Shown here piece by piece: positions 26,964-36,573 of a stretch of DNA of 64,000 nucleotides (position 1 is the first letter of the stretch; each line of letters starts with the position of its first letter). A model generated the notes under the pieces. The model ran no database searches. It was given only the letters and a program-made list of their open reading frames with translations, and had not been told where the DNA came from. Made by a program: the position numbers and the translations under genes. Source of the stretch: CAWDCV01 sp963728125 (GTDB taxonomy: Bacteria > Actinomycetota > Actinomycetes > CAWDCV01); the NCBI GenBank assembly GCA_963728125.1, contig CAVSIZ010000013.1:186001-250000 (forward strand). Direction: 5' to 3'.

Positions 26964-27367
26964 GTGGAGCGGCTGCTGCCGCTGTGGACCGACCCCGTTG
27001 CTGATCGCATACGACGCCGAGGGTGACTTCGGCGCGGTCTACGCCGATCCGGTCGTGGTGAACGGTGTTGAGATGTCCGGTGGGACAGCTCGTGCAGCGT
27101 GCAGCTTCGCTGCAGGATGCTTTTGCCGATCTCTCTATGGACGTGCTCGACGTTGTCGAGACGGCGGACAGGCTGGTTCTCGCGTTCCTCATGCGCGGTC
27201 GGCACGTCGGCACTTTCGCCTCCGCGGTTGGCGATATCGCTCCAACGCACCGGGAGATCGAGGTTCGGACGATCGATGTGCTCACGGTCGAGGACGGGAA
27301 GATCACGCGGATCTGGGTCGTTGCGGACGATCTTGGCTTGCTGCGCCAGCTCGGCGCGCTGAGTTAG
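26964..27367 (+). pseudogene. SnoaL-like (NTF2-fold) protein, two frameshifts
   Basis: Three frames together give a complete SnoaL/ester-cyclase-like protein of about 133 residues: VERLLPLWTDPVADR (frame 3), DAEGDFGAVYADPVVVNGVE (frame 1), then VGQLVQRAASLQDAFADLSM to the end (frame 2). Single extra bases lie near 27009 and 27078. Intact, it would be a small alpha+beta barrel protein of unknown substrate. It follows the broken BTAD-STAND gene by 18 bp and may have been cotranscribed with it. Confidence 0.7.
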
Positions 27368-28023
27368 TCGGCCGCTGCCACAACGGGGTGCGATGCCGCC
27401 CAGGCCGTACGCAGCGCATCAAGCATCACCTCGGCGGGCTGAGCGCCGGACACGCCGTACGCCCGGTTGAGTACAAAGAACGGGACCCCCGAGATGCCGA
27501 GCACACGAGCTTCTCTCTCATCGGTGCGAACGTCGTCGGCGAGCTCATTCGACAACAGCATCGACCGCACCTCGTCCCCGGCGAGGCCGACCTCATCGGC
27601 AAGTTCGACAAGGGTTTCGAGGTCGGCGATGTTTCGGCCTTCGGTGAAGTAGGCGCGTAGGAGGCGTTCCTTCATTGCGTCCTGATGTCCGTACCGCCGT
27701 GAGAAGTGGATCAGTCGGTGCGCGTCGAAGGAGTTCGTCGGCTGCGCGAGGTCGAAGTGGTACTCGAGTCCCTCATCGGCGGCGATGGCGGTGACACGGT
27801 CCTGCATCGAGCGTGCCTCTCCAACGTCGATGCCGTACTTGCCGGACAGATGCTCGGCGAGGTTCCCCGAGCGATGACGTGGAGTCGTGGGGTCGAGCTC
27901 GAAGCTGCGCCACACGACTTCCACGTCCTCGCGATGCTCGAATCGCGCGAGCGCGCTCTCGAAGCGGCGCTTGCCGATGTAGCACCAGGGGCAGACGACG
28001 TCGGACCAGATCTCTACCTGCAT
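27364..28023 (-). CDS. DsbA-family oxidoreductase (FrnE-like)
   Basis: A 219-residue thioredoxin-fold protein with the DsbA-type active site CPWC at residues 11-14 (IWSDVVCPWCYIGKRRFESA) and the cis-Pro region near GISGVPFFVLN. It has no signal peptide, so it belongs to the cytoplasmic FrnE/2-hydroxychromene isomerase-like branch. ATG 28023 is used; a GTG at 28026 would add one residue. It lies 45 bp downstream of katG in the same direction, so it may be read through from the furA-katG operon and contribute to redox defence (inference). Confidence 0.9.
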   Translation of the reverse strand: MQVEIWSDVVCPWCYIGKRRFESALARFEHREDVEVVWRSFELDPTTPRHRSGNLAEHLSGKYGIDVGEARSMQDRVTAIAADEGLEYHFDLAQPTNSFDAHRLIHFSRRYGHQDAMKERLLRAYFTEGRNIADLETLVELADEVGLAGDEVRSMLLSNELADDVRTDEREARVLGISGVPFFVLNRAYGVSGAQPAEVMLDALRTAWAASHPVVAAAD

Positions 28024-28068
28024 CACGACTGAGCCAACGCCATGGCGATGACGGCTTCTTCCTCAGAA

Positions 28069-30256
<2,188 letters not shown>

Positions 30257-30264
<8 letters not shown>

Positions 30265-30751
30265 GTTGGTCCTCCTCTTGTTGCGCTGTCTTCTGTTGAT
30301 AGCTGGTAACTCGTGACGTCGGTTGCTCTGGTGTCGCGGCACATTCGGGGCATCGGCCCCAGTAGATGACTTCGGCTTCGTCGATCTCGTAGCCGGAGTC
30401 ATCGCTGGCCGTCAGGCACGGGGTATAGCCGACCGCACAGTCGACATCGGCGATGGCACCGCACGACCGACACACGACGTGGTGGTGGTTGTCTTCGACC
30501 CGGAGCTCATAGCGCGTCACGGAGTCGCGTGGCTGGATGCGCCGTACCAGGCCCGCAGCAGTCAGCGCGTGCAGTACGTCGTAGACGGCCTGGTGAGAGA
30601 CCTCACCGAGATCCTCGCGTACGGCACGGATGATCGAGTACGTGTCGGCATGCGGGTGCTCGTGCACCGCGGACAGCACCGCTTCTCGTGGCCGCGTCAC
30701 CCGCAGTGCAGCCCCGCGCAGCATGTGCTCGAAGTCCGGCGGCGTTGGCAT
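30257..30751 (-). CDS. furA: Fur-family peroxide-type repressor (FurA)
   Basis: A 164-residue Fur protein. The N-terminal winged helix includes LRVTRPREAVLSAV and EVSHQAVYDVLHALTAAGLV. The metal-binding region is VEDNHHHVVCRSCGAIADVD, with a second Cys pair CPEC near the C-terminus for structural zinc. The genetic linkage to katG (8-bp overlap) is the actinobacterial FurA/CatR arrangement. Start ATG 30751 (MPTPPDFEHMLRGAALRVTR) is chosen over a 42-residue longer frame that matches nothing. FurA probably represses itself and katG until oxidised. Confidence 0.94.
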
Positions 30752-30838
30752 CCGCCGAAGTCTCGCCCATCTTCTTGAATGAATCAAAACAACGGGCGCG
30801 TCGGATGAGCGCGGTGTGGAGGCAATACGCGACGAGTC

Positions 30839-30874
30839 AGGGCGATACGCGTTCTGTACGACGCGTATCGCCCT
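30839..30874. repeat. Perfect 14-bp stem hairpin upstream of furA
   Basis: AGGGCGATACGCGT (30839-30852) pairs perfectly with ACGCGTATCGCCCT (30861-30874) around an 8-base loop. It lies between the pgm stop (30983) and furA start (30751), both leftward, and follows a second hairpin at 30876-30899. Terminator, operator or dispersed palindrome are all possible; no T-run follows on the transcribed side. Confidence 0.8.
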
Positions 30875-30875
30875 C

Positions 30876-30899
30876 AATGATCACGTAGACGTGATCATT
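30876..30899. repeat. Near-complete 24-bp palindrome
   Basis: AATGATCACGT and ACGTGATCATT are perfect 11-bp arms separated only by AG. With 2 bp between arms it is better suited to protein binding as DNA than to an RNA hairpin. It is one base from the hairpin at 30839-30874. Confidence 0.8.
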
Positions 30900-30982
30900 T
30901 CGGTGGGGTTAGGCCGTGATGCGGGCAGCAGTCGTCATGACCTTGATACGGCGGCTCCAACGCTTGGTTCACGCGGCGTACG

Positions 30983-32629
30983 TCAGGCGGAGTCGAGGGC
31001 CTCGGAGACGACCTCGCGCGCTTCCTTCTGTACCAAGGCGAGGTGATCGGGCCCCCGGAAGCTTTCTGCGTAGATCTTGTAGACGTCCTCGGTTCCTGAC
31101 GGGCGCGCCGCGAACCAGCTGGACTCGGTGACGACTTTGAGTCCACCGATGGGTGCACCGTTGCCCGGCGCAGTCGTCAGTTTGTCGACGATCGGCTCGC
31201 CGGCGAGTTCGGTGGCCGTCACCTGGGATGGCGACAGTCGAGCCAGCACTGCCTTCTGCTCGCGGGTCGCTGGCGCGTCCACTCGGGCGTACGCGGGGTC
31301 GCCGAATCGCGATACCAGGGTCTGGTAGTGCTCGCCCGGCGTCAGCGCGGTGACCGCGGTGATCTCGGAGGCCAGCAAGCAGAGCAGGATGCCGTCCTTG
31401 TCTGTCGTCCATACGCGGCCGTTGCGGCGCAGGAATGATGCGCCGGCCGATTCCTCGCCGCCGAAGGCCACCGACCCGTCGAGCAAGCCCGGAACGAACC
31501 ATTTGAAGCCCACCGGCACCTCGTCCAGCCGACGGCCCAGCGACGCCGCCACCTTGTCGATCATGGTCGAGCTGACCAGCGTCTTCCCGACCGCCGCATC
31601 GGCGGGCCAGCCGTCGCGTCGCGCGTACAGGTACTCGATGGCGACCGCGAGATAGTGGTTCGGATTAAGCAGCCCCGAGTCCGGCGTGACGATGCCGTGC
31701 CGGTCAGCGTCGGCGTCGTTGCCGGTCGAGATCTGGAACTCCGACCGCCGGTCGATCAGCGAGGCCATCGCGTACGGCGACGAGCAGTCCATGCGGATCT
31801 TGCCGTCCCAGTCGAGCGTCATGAATCGCCAGGCCGGATCGACCAGCGGATTGACCACGGTCAGATCGAGACGGTGCCGCTCGGCAATGGCCCCCCAGTA
31901 GTCGACGCTCGCACCGCCGAGCGGATCGGCTCCGATGCGTACGCCGGCCTCACGGATGGCGTCGATATCCACGACGTGAGGCAGGTCGTCGACGTAGGTC
32001 GCCATGTAGTCGTACGTCTGCGTCGTGTCCGCGGCGCGAGCACGCGCGAGCGGGATACGGCGTACGCCCGACAATCCCGACTCCAGGTAGCCGTTGGCGC
32101 GGTCCTGGATCCAGCCGGTGATGTCGCTGCCGGCCGGACCGCCGTCGGGCGGGTTGTACTTGAAGCCGCCATCGCGGGGCGGATTGTGCGATGGCGTGAC
32201 GACGACTCCGTCTGCGCGGTGCGCGGGGCCATCCGCGTTGTACGTGAGGATGGCGTGCGACACCGCCGGCGTCGGCGTGTAGCGATCGTGGTTGTCGACC
32301 AGCACGGTCACGTCGTTGGCGGCGAACACCTCGAGCGCGCTGACCCAGGCCGGCTCGGACAGAGCATGCGTGTCCTTGCCTAGATAGAGCGGCCCGTCGA
32401 TCCCTTCACCCGAGCGGTAGTCGCAGATCGCCTGGCTGGTCGCGACGATGTGGTCCTCGTTGAATGCGCGATCGAAGGCCGATCCGCGGTGTCCGGACGT
32501 GCCGAAGGCGACCCGCTGCTCGGCGATCGACGGATCGGGATGCTCGCTGTAGTACGCCGTGACGAGAGCGGCGACGTCGACGAGATCCGACGGCAACGCC
32601 GGCTGGCCGGCTCGGGCATCGACGGACAT
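30983..32629 (-). CDS. pgm: Phosphoglucomutase (alpha-D-glucose phosphate-specific)
   Basis: A 548-residue phosphohexomutase interconverting glucose 1- and 6-phosphate. Features: FGTSGHRGSAFDRAFNE near the N-terminus, the phosphoserine loop VVVTPSHNPPRDGGFKYN, the metal loop DADADRHGI, the sugar-binding GGEESAGASFLRR, and the phosphate-binding RPSGTEDVYKIY. Start ATG 32629 has GAGGTGGGGAG upstream. The enzyme links glycolysis with glycogen/trehalose and cell-wall sugar synthesis. It is divergent from the Nramp-related gene. Confidence 0.95.
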   Translation of the reverse strand: MSVDARAGQPALPSDLVDVAALVTAYYSEHPDPSIAEQRVAFGTSGHRGSAFDRAFNEDHIVATSQAICDYRSGEGIDGPLYLGKDTHALSEPAWVSALEVFAANDVTVLVDNHDRYTPTPAVSHAILTYNADGPAHRADGVVVTPSHNPPRDGGFKYNPPDGGPAGSDITGWIQDRANGYLESGLSGVRRIPLARARAADTTQTYDYMATYVDDLPHVVDIDAIREAGVRIGADPLGGASVDYWGAIAERHRLDLTVVNPLVDPAWRFMTLDWDGKIRMDCSSPYAMASLIDRRSEFQISTGNDADADRHGIVTPDSGLLNPNHYLAVAIEYLYARRDGWPADAAVGKTLVSSTMIDKVAASLGRRLDEVPVGFKWFVPGLLDGSVAFGGEESAGASFLRRNGRVWTTDKDGILLCLLASEITAVTALTPGEHYQTLVSRFGDPAYARVDAPATREQKAVLARLSPSQVTATELAGEPIVDKLTTAPGNGAPIGGLKVVTESSWFAARPSGTEDVYKIYAESFRGPDHLALVQKEAREVVSEALDSA

Positions 32630-32747
32630 GCGCAACTCCCCACCTCAAGGGTTGACGCGGCCGATTCTCGCGTAGTCCACGACTGTTGACGACCGACGTA
32701 GGGCGATACATTCCGGACAGGAAACCTCGGTATCGAGGGGAGTCGTC

Positions 32748-34190
32748 ATGGCTACGACCGAACGATCCGGCAGCGGCTCGGCCGCCGACCTGTTCCCCAC
32801 CAAGAACCTCGGCCGTCCGGAGGTTCGCGAGCTCCCGGCGGCGCCGGACAACACCACGAAGATCATCGGGCCAGGCATCGTCGCCGCCGGTGTTGGGCTC
32901 GCCTCGGGCGAGTTCATCCTCTATCCGTACATCGCCAGCCAGGTCGGCCTCGTCTTCGTGTGGGCCGCTCTCGTCGGCGTGGTGACGCAGTACTTCCTCA
33001 ACATGGAGATCGAGCGCTACACCCTCGCCACTGGCGAGACGGCGCTCACCGGGTTCAGCCGGTACTGGCGGCACTGGGGCCTGGTGTTCGCCACGATGAC
33101 GTACTTCGCGAACCTCTGGCCCGGCTGGGCGACCAGTTCGGCGACGCTGATCACCTACATGTTCGGTGGATCGCCGAAGTGGATCGCGATCGCGATGCTC
33201 ATTGTCATCGGGCTGATCCTGACGCTCGCGCCCGTGGTGTACGTGGCGCTCGAGCGCATCCAGATGGTCAAGGTGGCGGCCGTCGTCCTCTTGATCATCG
33301 TCGCGGCGATCTTCGCGATCGGCGCGGAGGCCTGGGCCGACCTGCCGCAGATCGTCACGCAGGCGACGATCCCCGCCGAGGAGCTCGGCTTCGCCGTGCT
33401 GCTGGGTGCGCTCGCGTTCGCAGGTGCGGGCGGCGGCCAGAACCTGTGCCAGAGCAACTGGATCCGAGACAAGGGCTTCGGCATGGGCTCGTATGTGCCG
33501 CGCATCACGAGCCCGGTGACCGGCGAACCGGAGGCTGCGCCGAGTACCGGTTACGTCTTCGAACCCACGCCGGAGAACATGAGCCGCTGGCAGCGGTGGT
33601 GGAAGTTTGCCAACACCGAGCAGCTATCCACGTTCGTGCTCATCACCTTCGTGACGATCACGTTCACCTCGCTGCTCGCATATTCAACGGTGTACGGACT
33701 CCCTGACCTGCCCAACAGCATCGACTTCGTGCAAGTCGAAGGAGAGGTGCTTCAGGAGCGGGTCGGGGACTGGTTCGGCTACTTCTTCTGGTTCATCGGG
33801 GCTTTCTCGCTCTTCGCGGCCGCGCTCGGCATCGTCGATTACACCAGCCGGCTGGCGGCCGACGTGCTCAAGACGTCGTACCTCAAGGGACGCAACGAGA
33901 GCAGGCTCTACTTCATTCTCGTCTGGGGCCTTGTGGTCATCGGCATCCTCGTCTTGCTCGCCGGCTTCACCCAGCCGATCGTGCTGCTGGTCATCTCGGC
34001 GTGCGTGGGCGGTCTGATGATGTTCATGTACTCGATGCTGCTGCTGGTGCTCAACAGGCGGGTCCTGTCCCGCGAGCTTCGCCCCGCCTTGTTCCGCCAG
34101 GCAGCGCTGATCTGGGCCTTCCTGCTGTTCGGCGTCCTGTCCGTCCTCACTCTGTGGCAGCAGATACCCAAGCTGTGGGGTGCGGAATAG
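32748..34190 (+). CDS. Nramp-related membrane transporter lacking the DPGN motif
   Basis: A 480-residue polytopic protein with about 11 membrane spans of the Nramp/APC fold. Transmembrane helix 1 reads GPGIVAAGVGLASGEFILYP, where canonical Nramp metal transporters have DPGN. The helix-6 region, LAFAGAGGGQNLCQSNWIRD, lacks the Met-Pro-His motif. A large central loop (RITSPVTGEPEAAPSTGYVF, about 260-285) is also unusual for MntH. The substrate is therefore probably not Mn(II)/Fe(II) bound in the standard way; other ions or organic solutes are possible. ATG 32748 has an upstream GAGGGGAG. Confidence 0.8.
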   Translation: MATTERSGSGSAADLFPTKNLGRPEVRELPAAPDNTTKIIGPGIVAAGVGLASGEFILYPYIASQVGLVFVWAALVGVVTQYFLNMEIERYTLATGETALTGFSRYWRHWGLVFATMTYFANLWPGWATSSATLITYMFGGSPKWIAIAMLIVIGLILTLAPVVYVALERIQMVKVAAVVLLIIVAAIFAIGAEAWADLPQIVTQATIPAEELGFAVLLGALAFAGAGGGQNLCQSNWIRDKGFGMGSYVPRITSPVTGEPEAAPSTGYVFEPTPENMSRWQRWWKFANTEQLSTFVLITFVTITFTSLLAYSTVYGLPDLPNSIDFVQVEGEVLQERVGDWFGYFFWFIGAFSLFAAALGIVDYTSRLAADVLKTSYLKGRNESRLYFILVWGLVVIGILVLLAGFTQPIVLLVISACVGGLMMFMYSMLLLVLNRRVLSRELRPALFRQAALIWAFLLFGVLSVLTLWQQIPKLWGAE

Positions 34191-34241
34191 TTGCGTATGC
34201 AATGATGGTTGCAGCGGCAAGACCCTGCTGAGGAGGCCGCC

Positions 34242-35234
34242 GTGCCCGCTGTGACCGTCGACGACATCACCGTCCTGCCCCGCATTCCCGCGCCAGACGT
34301 GGCCGCGACGCGGATCCGTCCGGTTCGCTCGGTGACGAGCGCACCGAGCGGGTACGAAGGCGAGGGCTTTCCCGTACGTCGTGCTTTCGCCGGCGTCGAT
34401 CTGGCCGATCTCGACCCGTTCGTCCACATGGATCAGATGGGCGAGGTGGAGTACGCCCCGGGCGAGCCCAAGGGCACCCCGTGGCATCCACACCGCGGCT
34501 TCGAGACGGTGACATACATCATCGACGGCGCCTTCGAACACGCCGACTCCAACGGAGGCGGCGGGCTGATCACGAACGGTGACACGCAGTGGATGACTGC
34601 AGGCGCCGGAATCCTGCACATCGAGAAGCCGCCGGAGCGACTCGTCATGAGCGGCGGGCTGTTCCACGGCATCCAGCTGTGGGTGAACCTCCCGCGCTCG
34701 CTCAAGTTCGCCCCGCCGCGCTATCAGGACCTGCGCGCCAAGCAGTCGGCGCTGCTGTCGTCTGACGATGGCGGGGCGCTCGTGCGCGTCATCGCCGGCG
34801 ACGTCGCCGGCCACGAGGGGCCGGGGAGCACGCATACGCCGATGACCATGGTGCACGTGACGCTCAGCCCCGGTGCCGAGCTCACCGTGCCGTGGCGACC
34901 TGACTTCAATGCGCTGGCATACGTGCTCGCGGGCAACGCGACCGTCGGCACCGAGCGCCGCCCGGTCCGAACGGGGCAGCTCACCGTCTTCGGCCCTGGT
35001 GACGCGATCACGATTGGCGCCGCCGCCGGTCAGGAGACTCGGTCGCCGGACGTCGACGTGCTGCTGCTCGGCGGTCGCCCAATCCAGGAGCCGGTGGCCT
35101 GGATGGGCCCGTTCGTCATGAACACCAAGTCCGAGGTCCTCCAGGCGTTCTCCGACTACCAGGCCGGGCGCCTGGGCAGCGTCCCGGCGGTTCACGGCGC
35201 GCCGACCTCGGTGGTGGAGTCGTCGACTTCCTAA
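34242..35234 (+). CDS. Pirin-family protein
   Basis: A 330-residue bicupin pirin. The N-terminal metal site is represented by WHPHRGFETVTYIIDGAFEH and a second pair in MTAGAGILHIEKPPE. The C-terminal cupin starts around HVTLSPGAELTVPW. Pirins bind iron; some have quercetinase activity, others act as redox-sensing cofactors. The length is slightly above the usual 290-320. GTG 34242 is chosen because AGGAGG lies 6 bp upstream. The gene is 51 bp downstream of the transporter. Confidence 0.9.
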   Translation: MPAVTVDDITVLPRIPAPDVAATRIRPVRSVTSAPSGYEGEGFPVRRAFAGVDLADLDPFVHMDQMGEVEYAPGEPKGTPWHPHRGFETVTYIIDGAFEHADSNGGGGLITNGDTQWMTAGAGILHIEKPPERLVMSGGLFHGIQLWVNLPRSLKFAPPRYQDLRAKQSALLSSDDGGALVRVIAGDVAGHEGPGSTHTPMTMVHVTLSPGAELTVPWRPDFNALAYVLAGNATVGTERRPVRTGQLTVFGPGDAITIGAAAGQETRSPDVDVLLLGGRPIQEPVAWMGPFVMNTKSEVLQAFSDYQAGRLGSVPAVHGAPTSVVESSTS

Positions 35235-35271
35235 CCGGCCGAACTGCCCCCGTCGCCGTACTCTGGTCCAG

Positions 35272-35706
35272 GTGATCTCGGTAGCGCTCGCTCAGCGGCT
35301 GCGCGATGCTGGTCTGCGCTGGGATCCCGAGCCAGGCGACCGGTTCATGCTGCCCGGCCTGGATATGGACGACGAGGTCTTCGTCCTCAGCAACATGGTC
35401 GTCGACGTCCACGACTTTCCCGGTGGTCGGTTCCTCGGCTTCAACGGCACCGTGGAGTGGGCGCTCGACAGCGTGCAGCAGGAGAGCGCGCTGTGGTTGC
35501 CGAACGAGTCCCAGCTGCGGGACCGTCTCGGCGGCAGCTTTATCCGGTTCGAGCGCGACGACGACGCTTACGCGGTAGTGCTCCAGGTGGCTGGGAACGA
35601 GACCCGGACGCGGCATGAGGTTCCCGCGGAGGCGTACGGTCTCGCCCTGCTCTACCTGGCGACCGGAGAACCGGTAGGGTCCGCCCGGTCGGCGCAATCG
35701 GCTTGA
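35272..35706 (+). CDS. Conserved actinobacterial protein of unknown function
   Basis: A 144-residue soluble protein (GTG 35272, MISVALAQRLRDAGLRWDPE). It contains the motifs GDRFMLPGLDMDDEVFVLSN and FNGTVEWALDSVQQESALWL. Similar small proteins are common in actinobacteria and are sometimes labelled as pilus-assembly-like by automated annotation, but nothing here supports a pilus role. No membrane span or signal peptide. It is followed 9 bp later by the DUF1905 gene, likely in the same transcript. Confidence 0.75.
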   Translation: MISVALAQRLRDAGLRWDPEPGDRFMLPGLDMDDEVFVLSNMVVDVHDFPGGRFLGFNGTVEWALDSVQQESALWLPNESQLRDRLGGSFIRFERDDDAYAVVLQVAGNETRTRHEVPAEAYGLALLYLATGEPVGSARSAQSA

Positions 35707-35715
35707 GAGAGTGCC

Positions 35716-35988
35716 ATGATCGAGTTTCGGGGTCAGGTCCGGCGGTGGAATGAAGACAAGCCCGGCGGCCTGGCCGTGGTCGACATCCCGTCCAGCCTGG
35801 TGGCCGAGCTTGGCGGACGCCGGCAGCTGCGGGTGACCGGGACATTGCAGGGCAGCCCGTTCACGGGAAGCACCATGCTCGTGTCGGGTGGCGGCTTTTG
35901 CGTCGGTGTGAGTAAGGCCGCGTTGACAACCGCCGGTGCCACCGTGGGAGACGATGTCGAGCTCAGGCTCGAGACGGCGACGCGCTGA
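35716..35988 (+). CDS. DUF1905-domain protein
   Basis: A 90-residue protein comprising one DUF1905 domain: MIEFRGQVRRWNEDKPGGLA, then VDIPSSLVAELGG, GSPFTGSTMLVSGGGFCVGVSK. The fold is a small beta-barrel and the function is unknown. Its 3' end overlaps the convergent carboxymuconolactone decarboxylase-like gene by 26 bp. Confidence 0.85.
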   Translation: MIEFRGQVRRWNEDKPGGLAVVDIPSSLVAELGGRRQLRVTGTLQGSPFTGSTMLVSGGGFCVGVSKAALTTAGATVGDDVELRLETATR

Positions 35989-36541
35989 ACCCGTCGAGGT
36001 TCAGCTCGCAGCGATCAGTGAATCCCTGACTGGTCAGGCCCAGCGCGCTGTTGAACCGGGAGCGCTGGTTCTCCACGGCAATCATCATCGTCAGCTCCAC
36101 CAGCTGATCGTCGTCGAGATGTTGGCGTAGGTCGGCGACGAGATCGTCGGTCACCGCAGGCGGCGTCGCGCTCATCGATTCGGCGTACTCGAGGACGAGG
36201 CGCTCGACCTCGGTGAAGGCGTCGCTGTCGCGCCAGCGCGGTACGTCGCGCAGCTTGCGCTCGGGCATGCCATGCCCGGCTGCCATCCAGGTCCCGAAGT
36301 CGATGCACCAAGCGCAGCCAATGGTCGCCGAGGATGCGAGGACCGCGAGATCCTTGAGATCGCGAGGCACACGACGCCAGCGCGCGAGCGACCGCTCGAA
36401 ACTGATGGTCGTCCGCAACACAGGCTGGTTGTGCATCATGGCCAGGCCCGGCTGCGGGACGTCGCCGTACGTTCGCCGGGCATACCAGCGGCCAAGCCGG
36501 TTGAGCAGCGTGTCGGGCGGGTCGAGCGAGATGCGGGCCAT
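35963..36541 (-). CDS. Carboxymuconolactone decarboxylase / AhpD-like protein
   Basis: A 192-residue all-helical protein of the CMD/AhpD family. The active-site motif is CAWC in ATIGCAWCIDFGTWMAAGHG, the peroxidase-type CxxC with a following His. Such proteins are alkylhydroperoxide reductases or related thiol enzymes. ATG 36541 is used (GGAGG at 36549-36553). It is in the same direction as and 32 bp downstream of the GH31 gene stop. The physiological substrate is unknown. Confidence 0.88.
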   Translation of the reverse strand: MARISLDPPDTLLNRLGRWYARRTYGDVPQPGLAMMHNQPVLRTTISFERSLARWRRVPRDLKDLAVLASSATIGCAWCIDFGTWMAAGHGMPERKLRDVPRWRDSDAFTEVERLVLEYAESMSATPPAVTDDLVADLRQHLDDDQLVELTMMIAVENQRSRFNSALGLTSQGFTDRCELNLDGFSASPSRA

Positions 36542-36573
36542 GGGTTCCTCCGCGAGAGTCGCACGTTGCGTTG

